Assembly: GCF_016862635.1 (NCBI RefSeq) | Contig: NZ_BONI01000018.1 | Location: 62,001 to 126,000 of the forward strand | From: Catellatospora coxensis | GTDB taxonomy: Bacteria; Actinomycetota; Actinomycetes; Mycobacteriales; Micromonosporaceae | Length of the DNA: 64,000 nucleotides | Reading direction: 5' to 3' | Part shown: in pieces, positions 8,184 through 16,633 of the stretch | How the letters are laid out: each line of letters starts with the position of its first letter | Position numbering within the stretch: the stretch's first letter is position 1 | Made by a program: the position numbers and the translations under genes | Notes under the pieces: generated by a model | What the model was told of the DNA's origin: nothing | What the model saw: the letters and a program-made list of their open reading frames with translations, nothing else | Databases searched by the model: none

Positions 8184-9122
8184 TCATGGAGGCGGTGTCG
8201 CCGTCCACGAGCGGAGCTTGTCGGGGTTGCGCACTCCCCAGATCCGCGTGATCCGGCCGCCGGCGACGTGGAAGGCCATCACGGTCACCGTGACGCCGTC
8301 ACTCTGGGCCACCAGGCCGGGCAGGCCGTTGACCGTACGCTCCAGGATCGTCAGGCCGGGGATCCAGCCCGCGATCTCGACCGCGTAGCGGGCGACCTGC
8401 TCGGCCCCCTCGACCGGCCGCACCACCGTGCTGACCCGGCCGCCGCCGTCGGCGATCGCCGTGACGGCGGGGTCGAGCAGGACGATCAGGGCCTGGATGT
8501 CCTTGGTCTCCCAGGCCCGCTTGAACTCTCGGACCAGGGCGGCGTGCTCGGTGGCCGGAGCCGCCGCGGCCCGCGCCGCGCGGACCCGGGCGCGGGCGGA
8601 GGACGCCAGCTTGCGGCAGGCGGCTGGGGTGCGGCCGACGATCTCGGCGACTTCGGCGAAGGAGTGGCAGAACACGTCGTGCAGGATGAACGCGACCCGC
8701 TCCGCCGGGGTCATCGCTTCGAGCACGACGAGGAAGGCCATGCTGACCGACTCGTCGAGGGTGACCCGGTCGGCCGGGTCGCCGCCGGCCGAGCGACCGT
8801 CGGCCCACTCGCCGCGGCCGGGCAGCGGCTCGGGGATCCACTCGCCGACGTAACGTTCCCGCCGGGCCCGCGCCGAACCGAGCACGTCCAGGCAGACGCG
8901 GCCGGCGACCCTGGTCAGCCACGCCCCGGGCGACTCGACGGCCTGCCGCTGCTCGGCGGGCAGGGCATACCAGCGGGCGTACGTCTCCTGCACCGCGTCC
9001 TCGGCTTCGGCCAGCGAGCCGAGCAGCCGGTACGCCAGGTTGATCAGCTGACGCCGCTCGGCCATGACCGCGTCCAGGCCCGCGTCGGTCCCGCCGCCTG
9101 CCGGCTCCGGCTGATCGCCCAT
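8184..9122 (-). CDS. ECF41-family RNA polymerase sigma factor with SnoaL-like C-terminal domain
   Basis: A 312-aa extracytoplasmic-function sigma factor. Sigma-2 covers about residues 20-90 (INLAYRLLGSLAEAEDAVQETYARW), sigma-4 about 125-180 (AFILHDVFCHSFAEVAEIVGRTPAACRKLASSARARV), and a SnoaL-like domain fills the C-terminal third. The group-specific DGGGRV and RNPDKL motifs and the YVGEWIPEPLP linker place it in ECF41, where the fused domain acts as a built-in modulator in place of an anti-sigma factor. The ATG at 9122 follows GGGAGG; the frame continues upstream without an alternative SD. It is divergent from a DUF6220 membrane protein gene and four bases upstream of the DUF6193 gene. Confidence 0.92.
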   Translation of the reverse strand: MGDQPEPAGGGTDAGLDAVMAERRQLINLAYRLLGSLAEAEDAVQETYARWYALPAEQRQAVESPGAWLTRVAGRVCLDVLGSARARRERYVGEWIPEPLPGRGEWADGRSAGGDPADRVTLDESVSMAFLVVLEAMTPAERVAFILHDVFCHSFAEVAEIVGRTPAACRKLASSARARVRAARAAAAPATEHAALVREFKRAWETKDIQALIVLLDPAVTAIADGGGRVSTVVRPVEGAEQVARYAVEIAGWIPGLTILERTVNGLPGLVAQSDGVTVTVMAFHVAGGRITRIWGVRNPDKLRSWTATPPP

Positions 9123-9198
9123 GTCCCGCCGCCTCCCTTGATCACATCCACTCTGGCCGGTACGCCGCCCGCAGCGCATCCGATGGTGAGGTCCGACA

Positions 9199-9227
9199 CG
9201 TCACCTCACATCTGCCGGGGCTGCGTC
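9199..9227 (+). promoter_or_regulatory. Possible ECF41-type promoter upstream of DUF6220 gene
   Basis: CGTCACC (9199-9205), then 18 nt, then CGTC (9224-9227). Published ECF41 promoters resemble TGTCACA-N16/17-CGTC; the match here is five of seven in the first element and exact in the second, with spacing slightly long. The site faces the DUF6220 gene starting at 9316. This is a weak sequence call supported mainly by the neighbouring sigma factor. Confidence 0.35.
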
Positions 9228-9315
9228 GTCGGGTCGGTGAGACGGCATCCAGCATCCGCGAGAGGCCCGGCAGCCGGGCCGCGTCGCGATGCGACCGAGT
9301 TCGAGGAGAGATCCC

Positions 9316-9717
9316 ATGCGAAAGGCTTTCGCCGCACTGGCGGCCCTGCTCCTGCTGGTCGTCGTGGCGGAGTTCTACTTCGCCGCGAGCGGCGCGGCCG
9401 GCCCCGACGGCGCGGCCTACCGGCCCCACCACGTGCTGGGCTATGTGATCTTCCTGCTGCCGCTGGTGATGGCGGCCGCCGCCGCGCTGGGCCGGCTGCC
9501 GGGACGGCTCATCGGCCTGGCCGCCTCGGTCGCCGGGCTGACCGCGGTGCAGGTGGTGATCGCGAAGCTCGCCCGAGCGCTGGGCGACACGGCCGGTCCC
9601 CTGGTCTTCGGACTGCACGCCGTGAACGGCCTGGTCATGGTCGCCGTGGTCGGGACGGTCCTCCGGCAGGCGTGGCGGCTGTCGACGCCCACGGCACCCG
9701 CCGGGCCGACCACCTAG
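9316..9717 (+). CDS. DUF6220 small integral membrane protein
   Basis: A 133-aa protein with four predicted membrane helices: an N-terminal AFAALAALLLLVVVAEFYF, then VLGYVIFLLPLVMAAAAAL, LIGLAASVAGLTAVQVVIA and VNGLVMVAVVGTVLRQAW. A His-His pair (PHHVLGY) and a later His (FGLHAVNG) lie at helix ends, as in DUF6220 proteins; conserved intramembrane His could bind haem or metal but this is unproven. GAGGAGAG lies 6 nt before the ATG. It is divergent from the ECF41 sigma factor gene and is a candidate target of it. Confidence 0.75.
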   Translation: MRKAFAALAALLLLVVVAEFYFAASGAAGPDGAAYRPHHVLGYVIFLLPLVMAAAAALGRLPGRLIGLAASVAGLTAVQVVIAKLARALGDTAGPLVFGLHAVNGLVMVAVVGTVLRQAWRLSTPTAPAGPTT

Positions 9718-9741
9718 CGATCAGCGCCGTAGGGTCCTCCC

Positions 9742-10785
9742 ATGTGGATCTCCCAGGCAATGCTGCAGGACGCCCTGGACGCGCTGGTGGCTGAAGGAGC
9801 GGTGGGCGCGCTCGCCGAGGTGCGCACCGGCACCGGCTCGTACGCGATGGCAAGCGGTGTTCGCGATCGGGGAACCGGCGCACCGGTCGACCCGTCCGGC
9901 CACTTCCGGATCGGCAGCGTCACGAAGACGTTCACGGCCACCGCGGTGCTCCAGCTGGTGGGAGACGGCCGGTTGCGCCTCGACGACACCGTCGAGCGGT
10001 GGCTGCCCGGCATGCTCGCCGACGGCGCGGCGATCACCGTCCGGCAGCTGCTCATGCACACGGCGGGGCTGTACAACTACACGGACGCCTGGGCCGTGGA
10101 CGGCAGGCTGGACGTCGAGGTGGTCCTGTCGCGGCGGAGTCTGCGGGTCCGGCCCGAGGACACGGTCGCCCTCGCCGAGCAGCGCGGCGCGCGGTTCCCA
10201 CCGGGCTCCGCCGTCGCGTACGACAACACCGGCTACGTGCTGGCGGGCATGGTCGTCGAGCGGGCCGGCGGCGGCACGTACGCCGAACACGTCGAGCGCC
10301 GCATCCTGAAGCCGCTGCGGCTGGCCGGCACGGTCGTCCGCGACGACGACCCGGGCCTGCCCCGGCCGCACGCGCACGGCTACCTGCCCGGCCCGGACGG
10401 GCCGGTCGACGTCAGCGTCTTCGACCGCTCCACCGCGTGGGCCTCCGGCGGCATCGTCTCGACGGCGCACGACGTCAACCGGTTCTTCGCCGCCCTGCTG
10501 CGCGGCGAGCTGCTCGGCCCCGCCGAGCTGGAGCAGATGCTCACACCGACACGGTGGGTGACGCCCGGAACGGACAGCGGCCTCGGTCTCGTCCGGGTCC
10601 ACCTGCCGGGCGGCCCGACCGTCTGGGGCAAGCACGGCGGCTTCTTCGGCTTCGACACCTTCTCGTTCCACGCGCCGGACGCGTCACGGCAGCTGACGGT
10701 CTCGATCACGACAGACACCGGCCGGTCGCCGAGCACCGAGGACGTGCTGCGCCTTTTCGGGTTCGTCTTCGGCGGCCAAGGCTGA
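9742..10785 (+). CDS. Serine hydrolase, beta-lactamase/DD-peptidase (S12) family
   Basis: A 347-aa class-C-beta-lactamase-like serine hydrolase. The nucleophile motif SxxK is SVTK in HFRIGSVTKTFTA (about residue 59), the tyrosine motif is YDN in SAVAYDNTGYVL, and the third box is HGG in WGKHGGFFGF. No signal peptide is visible, so it may act in the cytosol or its export is not recognisable; typical roles are D-amino-peptide or ester hydrolysis. TAGGGT lies 6 nt before the ATG, suggesting a leaderless transcript. It shares strong local similarity (RIGSxTKT, SGLYNYTDA-like) with the secreted gene at 17285. Confidence 0.87.
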   Translation: MWISQAMLQDALDALVAEGAVGALAEVRTGTGSYAMASGVRDRGTGAPVDPSGHFRIGSVTKTFTATAVLQLVGDGRLRLDDTVERWLPGMLADGAAITVRQLLMHTAGLYNYTDAWAVDGRLDVEVVLSRRSLRVRPEDTVALAEQRGARFPPGSAVAYDNTGYVLAGMVVERAGGGTYAEHVERRILKPLRLAGTVVRDDDPGLPRPHAHGYLPGPDGPVDVSVFDRSTAWASGGIVSTAHDVNRFFAALLRGELLGPAELEQMLTPTRWVTPGTDSGLGLVRVHLPGGPTVWGKHGGFFGFDTFSFHAPDASRQLTVSITTDTGRSPSTEDVLRLFGFVFGGQG

Positions 10786-10850
10786 CGGGCCGCGCGGACC
10801 GGCGGATAACGGGACGACGGCTGCCCGGCGAGTCGCCATAATCGTCGGTC

Positions 10851-11666
10851 ATGACCACCACCGACTTCCTGGTGCTGCCCCCACGCCCCGACAGCACCGC
10901 CGAGCTGCTCGCCGCGGCGGCCCGGCGGCGTGGCCTGGCCGTCGAGCAGCTGCCCGGACCGGTGGTGCCGGACCGGCTGCGCCACACCGCAGGCGGGCGC
11001 GGGCACCTGTACGGCGGGCCCGTCCTCGCCGGCGCGGTCGCGGCCGACCTCGGCCTTGGCCTGCTCGAACCGGATGACGACTGGCTGACCCGGCTGCCCT
11101 ACGCATACACCCGGCGCGACATCACGCTGACCACCCTCGGCGAGGCGCGCTGGTCGCGTACGCCGATGTTCGTCAAGCCGCCGCGGGAGAAGCACCTACC
11201 GGCGGCGGTGTACGCCGACGGCTCCCGCCTGCCCGGCGACGAGCGCCTGCCCGCCGACACCCCGGTGCTGGTCAGCGACATCGTGACGTTCCTGGCCGAG
11301 TACCGGCTGTTCGTCCTCGACGGCGTGGTGCACACCGCCAGCCGGTACGCGGTCGGCGGCCGGCTCGACCCGGCCCCGCTCGACGCCTGCCGGCATCGCG
11401 AGGCCGTGCTCGGCTTCGCGTCGGGCCTGCTCGACGCCTGTGCCGACGGCCTGCCCAGCGCCGTCGTCGTGGACGTCGGCCTGGCCGCTGACGCCGACCG
11501 CGGCGAGGAGCACTGGGCGGTGGTCGAGGCGAACATGGCCTGGTTCAGCACGAGCTACGCCGCCGACCCCGACCGTGTCCTGGACGTGGTGCTCCGCGCG
11601 GCCGGACCGGGTACCCGCGTCGCTGCACGCGACCGGCCCTTCCTCCGGCCGGCCGCCACCATGTGA
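10851..11666 (+). CDS. ATP-grasp domain protein
   Basis: A 271-aa protein with an ATP-grasp-like layout: an N-terminal alpha/beta segment (TDFLVLPPRPDSTAELLAAA), a lysine in MFVKPPREK that fits the ATP-binding strand, the acidic DIVTFLAEYRLFVLDGVV strand pair, and a C-terminal VVVDVGLA followed by WAVVEANMAWFSTSYA, the E-x-N metal-binding signature of the fold. These enzymes ligate a carboxylate to an amine or thiol; the substrate is unknown. CATAAT ends 8 nt before the ATG, consistent with leaderless expression. The next gene follows after 48 bp. Confidence 0.78.
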   Translation: MTTTDFLVLPPRPDSTAELLAAAARRRGLAVEQLPGPVVPDRLRHTAGGRGHLYGGPVLAGAVAADLGLGLLEPDDDWLTRLPYAYTRRDITLTTLGEARWSRTPMFVKPPREKHLPAAVYADGSRLPGDERLPADTPVLVSDIVTFLAEYRLFVLDGVVHTASRYAVGGRLDPAPLDACRHREAVLGFASGLLDACADGLPSAVVVDVGLAADADRGEEHWAVVEANMAWFSTSYAADPDRVLDVVLRAAGPGTRVAARDRPFLRPAATM

Positions 11667-11714
11667 ACGAGGCGGCGGCCGGATGGCGTCAGGGCCGTCG
11701 GATACAGTCCGCGG

Positions 11715-12761
11715 ATGCCGATCGAGACCAGCCGTGGCGGCGCTTCGTTCCCCGCCGGCACGGCCGCCGACGTCGCCGCCCTGGTCGAGCTGCTCGGCCC
11801 CGCGGCCGCCGACGGCCGCCTGCGCGAGGGCCTGGGCGAGGAACTCGCGTACGTGGCGGGCGTGTGCCCGCAGCTGTTCCGCCCGCACCAGGAAGAGGTC
11901 GTCACCCGGCTGTTCGACGGGTTCGAGGTCGGCTTCGACGACATGTGCGTCCTGCTCGACGGGGCACCCGACGCCTGCGTCGAGCACCTGGTGCGGCGGC
12001 TGCGGGAACGCTGGTCGTACCGGGAGGCGTGGGCGCTGGCCGCGATCGGCACCGACGCGGCGCACGCCGCGATCGCCGAGCTCGTCCGCGGCGGCGCGGA
12101 CCCGCAGGAGTTCGAGGACTGTGGCGTCTGGACTCCGCCGACCGGTCCCGCTCAGCGCCGATTCTCCCCGCACCGGCGGGCCGTCCACCGACGCCCGGCG
12201 TCCGGCCCTGTGGAACTGCTCACCGCGGACCATCCGGTCGGGCTGCCGCTCGCGCAGGTCGTCCGCGATCCGGATGCGACCGCGGTGGCCTGGCACTACC
12301 TGTCCCTGCGCATCGCCGAGATCCCCGGGATGCCGCGCTGGCCGACCGAACGGGTTCATCTGGCGAGTCCGTGCGGCTCCATGGGCTGGACGCTGTCCGC
12401 GGCTGTCGGTGACGACGGCCGCTGGCACGACGAGGTCCTCACGTCCGACGAGGCGGGCGGCGAGGACGATGCCGTCGACAACGACGGCGGGGGCGGCCTC
12501 GGCACGGTCCTGCTCCGGCCGTACGACGCCGACCTGGTCTATGCCAACTGGCACATCCTGTCGACGCCGGGTGTCTTCGGCACGGCGGGCGGGCCCGCGA
12601 TAGGCCTCTACCCGAACCCGCACTGCCGCTCGTGCGACCGCCTGATGTTCCATGTGGTCACGGTGCAGAACTACCTCCGCGAGTACGGGCACGGCTGGCG
12701 CACCCTGTACCTCTGCGAGGACTGCCGGATCACGACCTGCACCGCGACCAACTGGAACTGA
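11715..12761 (+). CDS. Hypothetical protein with C-terminal paired CxxC motifs
   Basis: A 348-aa protein I do not recognise. The first 140 residues are helical and HEAT-like in character (LVRRLRERWSYREAWALAAIGTDAAHAAIAEL); the middle is more variable; the last 60 residues contain PHCRSCDRLMFHV and LYLCEDCRITTC, two CxxC pairs that could form a treble-clef zinc site. The C-terminal half resembles DUF1963/YwqG-like proteins loosely. TACAGT sits 6 nt before the ATG. It follows the ATP-grasp gene in the same direction and converges on a lipoprotein gene six bases away. Confidence 0.7.
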   Translation: MPIETSRGGASFPAGTAADVAALVELLGPAAADGRLREGLGEELAYVAGVCPQLFRPHQEEVVTRLFDGFEVGFDDMCVLLDGAPDACVEHLVRRLRERWSYREAWALAAIGTDAAHAAIAELVRGGADPQEFEDCGVWTPPTGPAQRRFSPHRRAVHRRPASGPVELLTADHPVGLPLAQVVRDPDATAVAWHYLSLRIAEIPGMPRWPTERVHLASPCGSMGWTLSAAVGDDGRWHDEVLTSDEAGGEDDAVDNDGGGGLGTVLLRPYDADLVYANWHILSTPGVFGTAGGPAIGLYPNPHCRSCDRLMFHVVTVQNYLREYGHGWRTLYLCEDCRITTCTATNWN

Positions 12762-12767
12762 CCGTCC

Positions 12768-14255
12768 CTACTGGTACGAGACGAAGACCGGGGACGGCTC
12801 GACCGCGATGGTCTCCTTCGGCGAGAACGTCGGCTTGTCCTCGTCGTAGAAGTTCTTCCAGCCCCACCAGACCTGCTTCGGCGCCTCGGCGCGTACGTTG
12901 TCCCAGGTCGCCATCTTCTCGCTGGCCGAACCGAAGCCGTCGGCGTGGATCACCACGGCCAGCTCGTCGAGGCCGGTGTCGATGCCCGTCCGGCCGGTGA
13001 TCATGTCGGTGCGGAACTGGTGCAGCATCAGGATCTTCTGCGGGAGCTGCCGGCTGCGGGTCAGCTCGGCGAGCCAGGACGCCGTCTTGTTGATCTCGCC
13101 GGCGCCGACCGAGCCGATCTGCACCATGTGCCGCTGGTGCGGGGCGAGCCGCCACTCGGGGTCGAGGGCGAGGCCGACGTGCGGCTGCACCAGCAGTTCC
13201 TCGTACCGCTTGGCCTGGGTGAGGAAGTCGGTCCGGCCAGGCTGCAGGTCGAGCAGCACGTAGATGCCGGCGGCACGGGCCGCCTCCACCCAGGGGCGCA
13301 GGTGCTCGACCGTGGACTCGTTGGAGAAGTCGCCATCGGGGCCGGGGTCGCTGGACGCGACCGTGGTGATGATCTCGAAGGCGGGTACGACCAGGCCCTT
13401 GTCGATGGCGGCGTACTGGTCGGCGACCTTGCGGGCGCGCTTGACGGCGGCCTCGACGCCCTGCTCGCCGAGCGAGCCGAGGCCGGAGTCACCGGGGTGG
13501 CCGTAGAGGGCGATCAGGCGGCGGTTCGGGAACACGACCTGGCGTCCGCCGGGCAGCAGCGTGCCGGTGGCGGCCGTGGCGATCCGGTTGCGCAGCCGCT
13601 CGGCGGACCCGAACGCGCTGCCCAGCGCCATCACGCGGGCGGTCGGCCGACCGGTGAGCGCCTTGATGACCTCGTCGTCGGCGCGCGGGTCGGGGTCCTT
13701 GAGCACCAGCACCTGGGCCCGGCTCGCCTTGGCGGTGGCCGTCGCGGCCGCGGCGTCGGCCCGGTCGAGGGTCAGCACCACGAGCTGGTCGAGCGGGGCC
13801 ACCGCGCCCAGCCGGGGCAGGCCACCGCCCTGGTACGGCTTGACCTCCTGACCCTTGGCCGCGTTGTCCTTGGCCCAGCCGGTGGCCGCGTCGCCGATCG
13901 GGATCAGGGTCTCGGGCGCGAGCCGGCCCAGTTCCTCCCGCACCGCCGCCGCCGTGGTGTCGGCCGCGGCGGTGAGCAGCACCGGCACCCCGAGCTCGAC
14001 CGCGACGGAGTCGGCCTGCGCCAGGCTCGGCGCGTCCTGCTCGCCGACCAGCACGACCGCCGGGGCCTTGCCGAACAGTGATCGGCTGGCATGGACCGCG
14101 AGTTCCGCGCCGGTCGCGCCCGCCACGACGGTGGTCAGCTCGCTCGGCATGACCGTGCGGGACGTGGCTCGCGAGTCGGCGTTGAAGGCCGCGGTGCACC
14201 CGCCGGCCAGCAGGACGCAGGTGAGCAGCAGGGGACGAAGCCGGGTTACGTGCAT
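12768..14255 (-). CDS. Secreted lipoprotein with cell-wall-binding-repeat-like region and TIM-barrel-like C terminus
   Basis: A 495-aa exported lipoprotein. The ATG at 14255 gives a clean signal peptide ending in the lipobox LAGGC. Residues about 50-230 contain paired segments such as AVVLVGEQDAPSLAQADSVAVELGVPVLLT and LVVLTLDRADAAAATATAK that look like cell-wall-binding-repeat-2 modules; the rest (YAAIDKGLVVPAFEIITTVAS, IYVLLDLQPGRTDF, VGLALDPEWRL) reads like strands of a glycoside-hydrolase-type barrel. Enzyme activity is not demonstrated. It converges on the Cys-rich hypothetical gene and lies downstream of the deoxyribosyltransferase-like gene on the same strand. Confidence 0.75.
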   Translation of the reverse strand: MHVTRLRPLLLTCVLLAGGCTAAFNADSRATSRTVMPSELTTVVAGATGAELAVHASRSLFGKAPAVVLVGEQDAPSLAQADSVAVELGVPVLLTAAADTTAAAVREELGRLAPETLIPIGDAATGWAKDNAAKGQEVKPYQGGGLPRLGAVAPLDQLVVLTLDRADAAAATATAKASRAQVLVLKDPDPRADDEVIKALTGRPTARVMALGSAFGSAERLRNRIATAATGTLLPGGRQVVFPNRRLIALYGHPGDSGLGSLGEQGVEAAVKRARKVADQYAAIDKGLVVPAFEIITTVASSDPGPDGDFSNESTVEHLRPWVEAARAAGIYVLLDLQPGRTDFLTQAKRYEELLVQPHVGLALDPEWRLAPHQRHMVQIGSVGAGEINKTASWLAELTRSRQLPQKILMLHQFRTDMITGRTGIDTGLDELAVVIHADGFGSASEKMATWDNVRAEAPKQVWWGWKNFYDEDKPTFSPKETIAVEPSPVFVSYQ

Positions 14256-14320
14256 GGTGCGCCTCACAGAGAACAGCAACCGCCAAAGTGGGACATTATG
14301 CCCAAACGGTAACGGTCCGC

Positions 14321-15217
14321 TCACTCTCTGTCCGGCAGATAGTCATTTCGGCACGTGTCGTCCTGCCGCGCCTCCAGGGCCTGCACCCGCTCCCGCATCC
14401 GCTGCACACCCTCGCTCGTGACGAGGTAACCCGCCTCGTGCAACATCGCCCGGGTGGCCCCGCCAGGTTCCACCTCCTGCGAGGTGTTCGCCAGCACTGC
14501 CGTCACCACGTCGGCGCCGTTCAGGCACATCACGCGTCGCGACTCGACGCTGCCGGCGGGAGCCGCGACCGTCGCGTCGAGCACCCAGGAGGCCGCGCCG
14601 GAACCCGAGGTCCACCGCACGCGCGCCCCGAGCAGCCGCTCACCGCGCGGCGACAGGGCACTCCACCAGGTCTGGAACGCGGGCGTACGCCACACCAGCA
14701 GCGGCACGTCCCGGGTGCCCGCCTCCCGCCACGCCCCGCGCCCCACCAGCCCGAGCGTGGCGGCGACGGTCTGCGGCAGCGTGTCCGCCACCGGGGCCTC
14801 GTGCTGGTCGGCGAAGTGCCGCAGGTAGCGGACGCTGTGCGCGTGCGGTGGCATGCCCAGCGCCACCCGGCCGCTGCCCTCGTACCGGCCGAACTCGACG
14901 TTGGTGGTCAGGCCGGGCGTGCCGGGCATCTCGCGCGGGACCCAGAACAGGATCGCGTCGACTACCGACATCCACCGGTCCTCCCAGAGCTGGTGCACGT
15001 AGCCGGCCGGCGGGTCGTGGCGGTCGCGCGGCTCCGGCACGAACACCACCAGCGGACCGTCGGCCGACCACTGCCGCTCGATCAGCCGCAGGGCCTCCGG
15101 CCGCCAGGACGGCAGGTCGGGATCGCGGGGCATCGGGCCCGCGACGAACACCGACGCCGACCAGCCGGCGGGCGGCTGCTCGCTCGCGTACACGATGGTG
15201 ATCTTCGGGGTTGTCAC
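14321..15217 (-). CDS. Nucleoside 2-deoxyribosyltransferase-like protein
   Basis: A 298-aa cytosolic protein. Residues about 1-150 match the nucleoside 2-deoxyribosyltransferase-like fold: SVFVAGPMPRD near the start, SVVDAILFWVPREM, then LTTNVEFGRYEGSGRVALGMPP, where the Glu of NVEFG is the expected catalytic residue. The C-terminal 140 residues (from LLVWRTPAFQTWW) form a separate domain; longer relatives I recall continue into a Nudix hydrolase, but no Nudix box is visible here. The GTG at 15217 overlaps the stop of the upstream HTH gene by four bases, so the two are translationally coupled. The role may be nucleotide salvage, signalling or defence; the sequence does not decide. Confidence 0.78.
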   Translation of the reverse strand: MTTPKITIVYASEQPPAGWSASVFVAGPMPRDPDLPSWRPEALRLIERQWSADGPLVVFVPEPRDRHDPPAGYVHQLWEDRWMSVVDAILFWVPREMPGTPGLTTNVEFGRYEGSGRVALGMPPHAHSVRYLRHFADQHEAPVADTLPQTVAATLGLVGRGAWREAGTRDVPLLVWRTPAFQTWWSALSPRGERLLGARVRWTSGSGAASWVLDATVAAPAGSVESRRVMCLNGADVVTAVLANTSQEVEPGGATRAMLHEAGYLVTSEGVQRMRERVQALEARQDDTCRNDYLPDRE

Positions 15218-16419
15218 AGGCCGACGCCGACCCGCTCGCAGAAGCCCCGCAGCTCCACCCAGCCGGTGCCGCGGCGGGCCCGCTCCAGCATGCCGCGCGC
15301 GGTCTCCTGCACGATCGGCGACATGCGCACCCGCTGCGGCGCGATGCGTTCGGCGATCAGGAACTGGCGGATGGCGGCCTGGTCCTGCCCGATGTTGGCC
15401 AGTGCGCGGGCCACGTCGATGTGGAATCCGGCCTGCCGGGACACGACCGGCACGTCGTTCGGGTTCACGTTCCGAGCGATCTCCACGGCGCGGCCCGGGT
15501 CGGCGCCGTCGGCGTCCATGTTGACCTGCCAGAACCTGATGTTCGTCGGCCCGAAGTTCAGGCCCAGCGCCGCGCTCTGCCCGGTCAGCTCGGCGAGCCG
15601 CTCGGCCTCGGCGACGGCACTGACGGACCCGCCGACGTCGCCCTGCGCATACCGGGTGAACGCGGCGACCATCAGCAGCTGGCCGAGCATCTCCCGCGCG
15701 TCCGGCAGCCCGGCGGCCTGCTCCAGGTCGGCCACGGCCCGGTCGGCGATGCGCTGGGCGCGCGGGTAGAGGCCGCAGCCGGCGGCGGCGTGCGCCTGCG
15801 TCCACGCGGACAGGCCCATGATCACGGGATCGCCGAGCGCGGTCGCGGCCTGGCGGCTCCGGTCGGCGATCATGACCGCCCCGGCCGGGTCGCCGAGGTA
15901 TCGCACCACGAACGACGCCGTCTCCTGCGCCAGCACCAGGCCGCGCAGCGCGCCCGGCCGGTCCGGCCCGAACGACGCGGCGTGCAGGCCCTTGAGCAGC
16001 TCGGGCAGGACGGACGAGGCCCCGGTGTAGTCGCACTTGAAGCGCAGGCTCTGCGCCAGTTCGAGCCGCTGGATGAGCAGGTCGAGCGGCACCGGCTCGG
16101 CCAGCGGCGGATCCTCGAGATCGGCCTCGATGACGGCCTGCATGGTCTGTGCCACGGCGGTGCGGGTGTGCGCGTAGTCCCCCGCCACCAGCCCGGCCGC
16201 GCCGGTCAGATCCGAGAGCGAGACCTTGAGCGCCTGCGCGATGTCCGCGAGCTGGAACCGGTTGTCGGCGCTGCGCTGCCCTTTCTCGATCCGCCCCCAC
16301 TGGGTGTGCGAGATCCCGGCCAGCGCGGCCGCGTGCCGTACGGAGTAGCCGCGGATCTCGCGCAGCCGCCTGATCTTGTCGCCGATCGGTTCGGGGGACG
16401 GGCGTTCGGGTGACTTCAT
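15214..16419 (-). CDS. XRE-family HTH regulator with TPR-like C terminus
   Basis: A 401-aa regulator. An XRE helix-turn-helix occupies about residues 12-65 (IRRLREIRGYSVRHAAALAGISHTQWGRIEKGQRS). The rest is all-helical and TPR-like, with repeated A/L/Y patterns (QRIADRAVADLEQAAGLPDAREMLGQLLMVAAF; VARALANIGQDQAAIRQFLIAERIAPQ), the design of actinobacterial regulators that bind peptides or partner proteins. The ATG at 16419 opens right before the HTH. It shares a 4-bp stop/start overlap with the deoxyribosyltransferase-like gene. A 10-bp-spaced direct repeat at 16471-16488 overlies its likely -35 region, with TAATCT as -10. Confidence 0.85.
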   Translation of the reverse strand: MKSPERPSPEPIGDKIRRLREIRGYSVRHAAALAGISHTQWGRIEKGQRSADNRFQLADIAQALKVSLSDLTGAAGLVAGDYAHTRTAVAQTMQAVIEADLEDPPLAEPVPLDLLIQRLELAQSLRFKCDYTGASSVLPELLKGLHAASFGPDRPGALRGLVLAQETASFVVRYLGDPAGAVMIADRSRQAATALGDPVIMGLSAWTQAHAAAGCGLYPRAQRIADRAVADLEQAAGLPDAREMLGQLLMVAAFTRYAQGDVGGSVSAVAEAERLAELTGQSAALGLNFGPTNIRFWQVNMDADGADPGRAVEIARNVNPNDVPVVSRQAGFHIDVARALANIGQDQAAIRQFLIAERIAPQRVRMSPIVQETARGMLERARRGTGWVELRGFCERVGVGL

Positions 16420-16470
16420 CGCGTGTCCTACGAGGTAGGCGAGGGGCCGCTGACTCCAGATTAGAGCCCG

Positions 16471-16488
16471 TGGTGCCAAATGGTGCCA
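16471..16488. promoter_or_regulatory. Direct repeat TGGTGCCA x2 upstream of HTH-TPR gene
   Basis: TGGTGCCA occurs at 16471-16478 and 16481-16488, exactly 10 bp apart (one helical turn). On the minus strand TAATCT (16458-16463) could be the -10 of the HTH gene, putting the repeats across its -35. The 214-bp gap 16420-16633 holds nothing else recognisable. It is a candidate autoregulatory site. Confidence 0.5.
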
Positions 16489-16633
16489 CCCACAACGGTG
16501 AACCTCAATACCGTCGAGGTAAGGGCCGGAGTAGCTGCCCGCGGGGCGCGCACCGGCACGAAGCCGGTGCCGGGACGCCCATGGTTCGCACCCCATCCGT
16601 CCCGGCACCACGACCGCGAACGGAGGCCGGATC

